Origin: Planctomycetaceae bacterium
Lineage (GTDB): Bacteria; Planctomycetota; Planctomycetia; Pirellulales; Pirellulaceae
Direction: 5' to 3'
Assembly: GCA_007129635.1 (NCBI GenBank)
Contig: SKVE01000432.1
Location: 1 to 5,980, forward strand
DNA: 5,980 nucleotides
Part shown: piece after piece, positions 5,882-5,980 of the stretch
Layout of the letters: the number at the start of each line of letters is the position of its first letter
How positions within the stretch are numbered: the first letter of the stretch is position 1
Notes under the pieces: generated by a model
What the model was told of the DNA's origin: nothing
Databases searched by the model: none
What the model saw: the letters and a program-made list of their open reading frames with translations, nothing else
Translations under genes and position numbers: made by a program

Positions 5882-5980
5882 ATGATGCATGTTCGCCGGT
5901 CTCCAGTTTTTGTGGTATTGCTGTTGATCGGTCTGCATTCGCAGGCCGAAGACACGCGTCGAGCCATGGTTCCAGAGGAC
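5882..5980 (+). CDS. Secreted protein of unknown function, 5' part with Sec signal peptide
   Basis: A frame open from ATG 5882 (or the adjacent ATG 5885) to the right edge gives the first 33 residues of a protein. It has a classic Sec signal peptide: a basic n-region (MMHVRRSP), a hydrophobic core (VFVVLLLIGL, residues 9-18) and a likely signal peptidase I site after HSQA at residue 22, followed by a polar EDTRR stretch. No Cys follows, so it is not a lipoprotein. GAGG at 5871-5874, 7 nt upstream, is a good ribosome binding site. It is divergent from yqgE across 88 bp. Everything past the signal peptide is outside the window, so the product should be periplasmic, outer-membrane or exported, with function unknown. 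Confidence 0.65.
   Translation, partial: MMHVRRSPVFVVLLLIGLHSQAEDTRRAMVPED

Noticed and set aside
5794..5967. 58-residue N-terminal extension of YqgE
   Set aside because: The family motif starts at MNSLEGF with a strong GGAGG upstream; the extension overlaps the divergent signal-peptide gene and looks like random basic sequence.

Overview
The window looks like a piece of a Gram-negative bacterial chromosome, moderately GC-rich in the coding parts. My best guess is a member of the Planctomycetes. The guess rests on the style of the sigma factor (an RpoD-like protein with a shortened middle) and the insertion-bearing, generously worded RND pump. No phylogenetic marker settles it. There is no sign of phage, transposon, tRNA, rRNA or a CRISPR array.

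Left part (1-3904, + strand): a two-gene drug-efflux-type operon. It begins inside a periplasmic adaptor (membrane fusion) gene and continues, after 44 nt, with a full-length 1113-residue inner-membrane RND transporter that has all 12 membrane segments and the TM4 proton-relay Asp-Asp pair. No outer-membrane channel gene is present. None can follow directly, because the next gene points the other way after only 15 nt.

Middle part (3920-5241, - strand): a 329-residue sigma-70 family sigma factor. It carries regions 1.2, 2 and 4 but essentially no region 3, and it lacks the RpoD tryptophans of the melting region. Behind it lies a gene-free leader and promoter region of about 330 bases. This holds the most interesting structure in the window: a strong promoter (TTGACT, 17 bp, TATAAC) bracketed by two near-identical 20-bp elements. 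Each element is a tandem pair of a TGAACGTTT-like 9-mer. One element lies just upstream of the -35 and the other starts at the expected transcription start, which looks like a dedicated operator controlling the sigma gene.

Right part (5242-5980): a complete yqgE/algH-family gene on the - strand, ending in a compact intrinsic terminator that includes its own stop codon. An 88-bp divergent intergenic region separates it from the first 33 codons of a + strand gene that starts with a clear Sec signal peptide and runs off the window. yqgE and the sigma gene read in the same direction but appear to be separate transcription units.

Most of the window is recognisable gene families. The parts that look undescribed are the repeat-bracketed sigma promoter and the combination in the sigma protein of RpoD-like -35-reading residues with a divergent -10-reading region.
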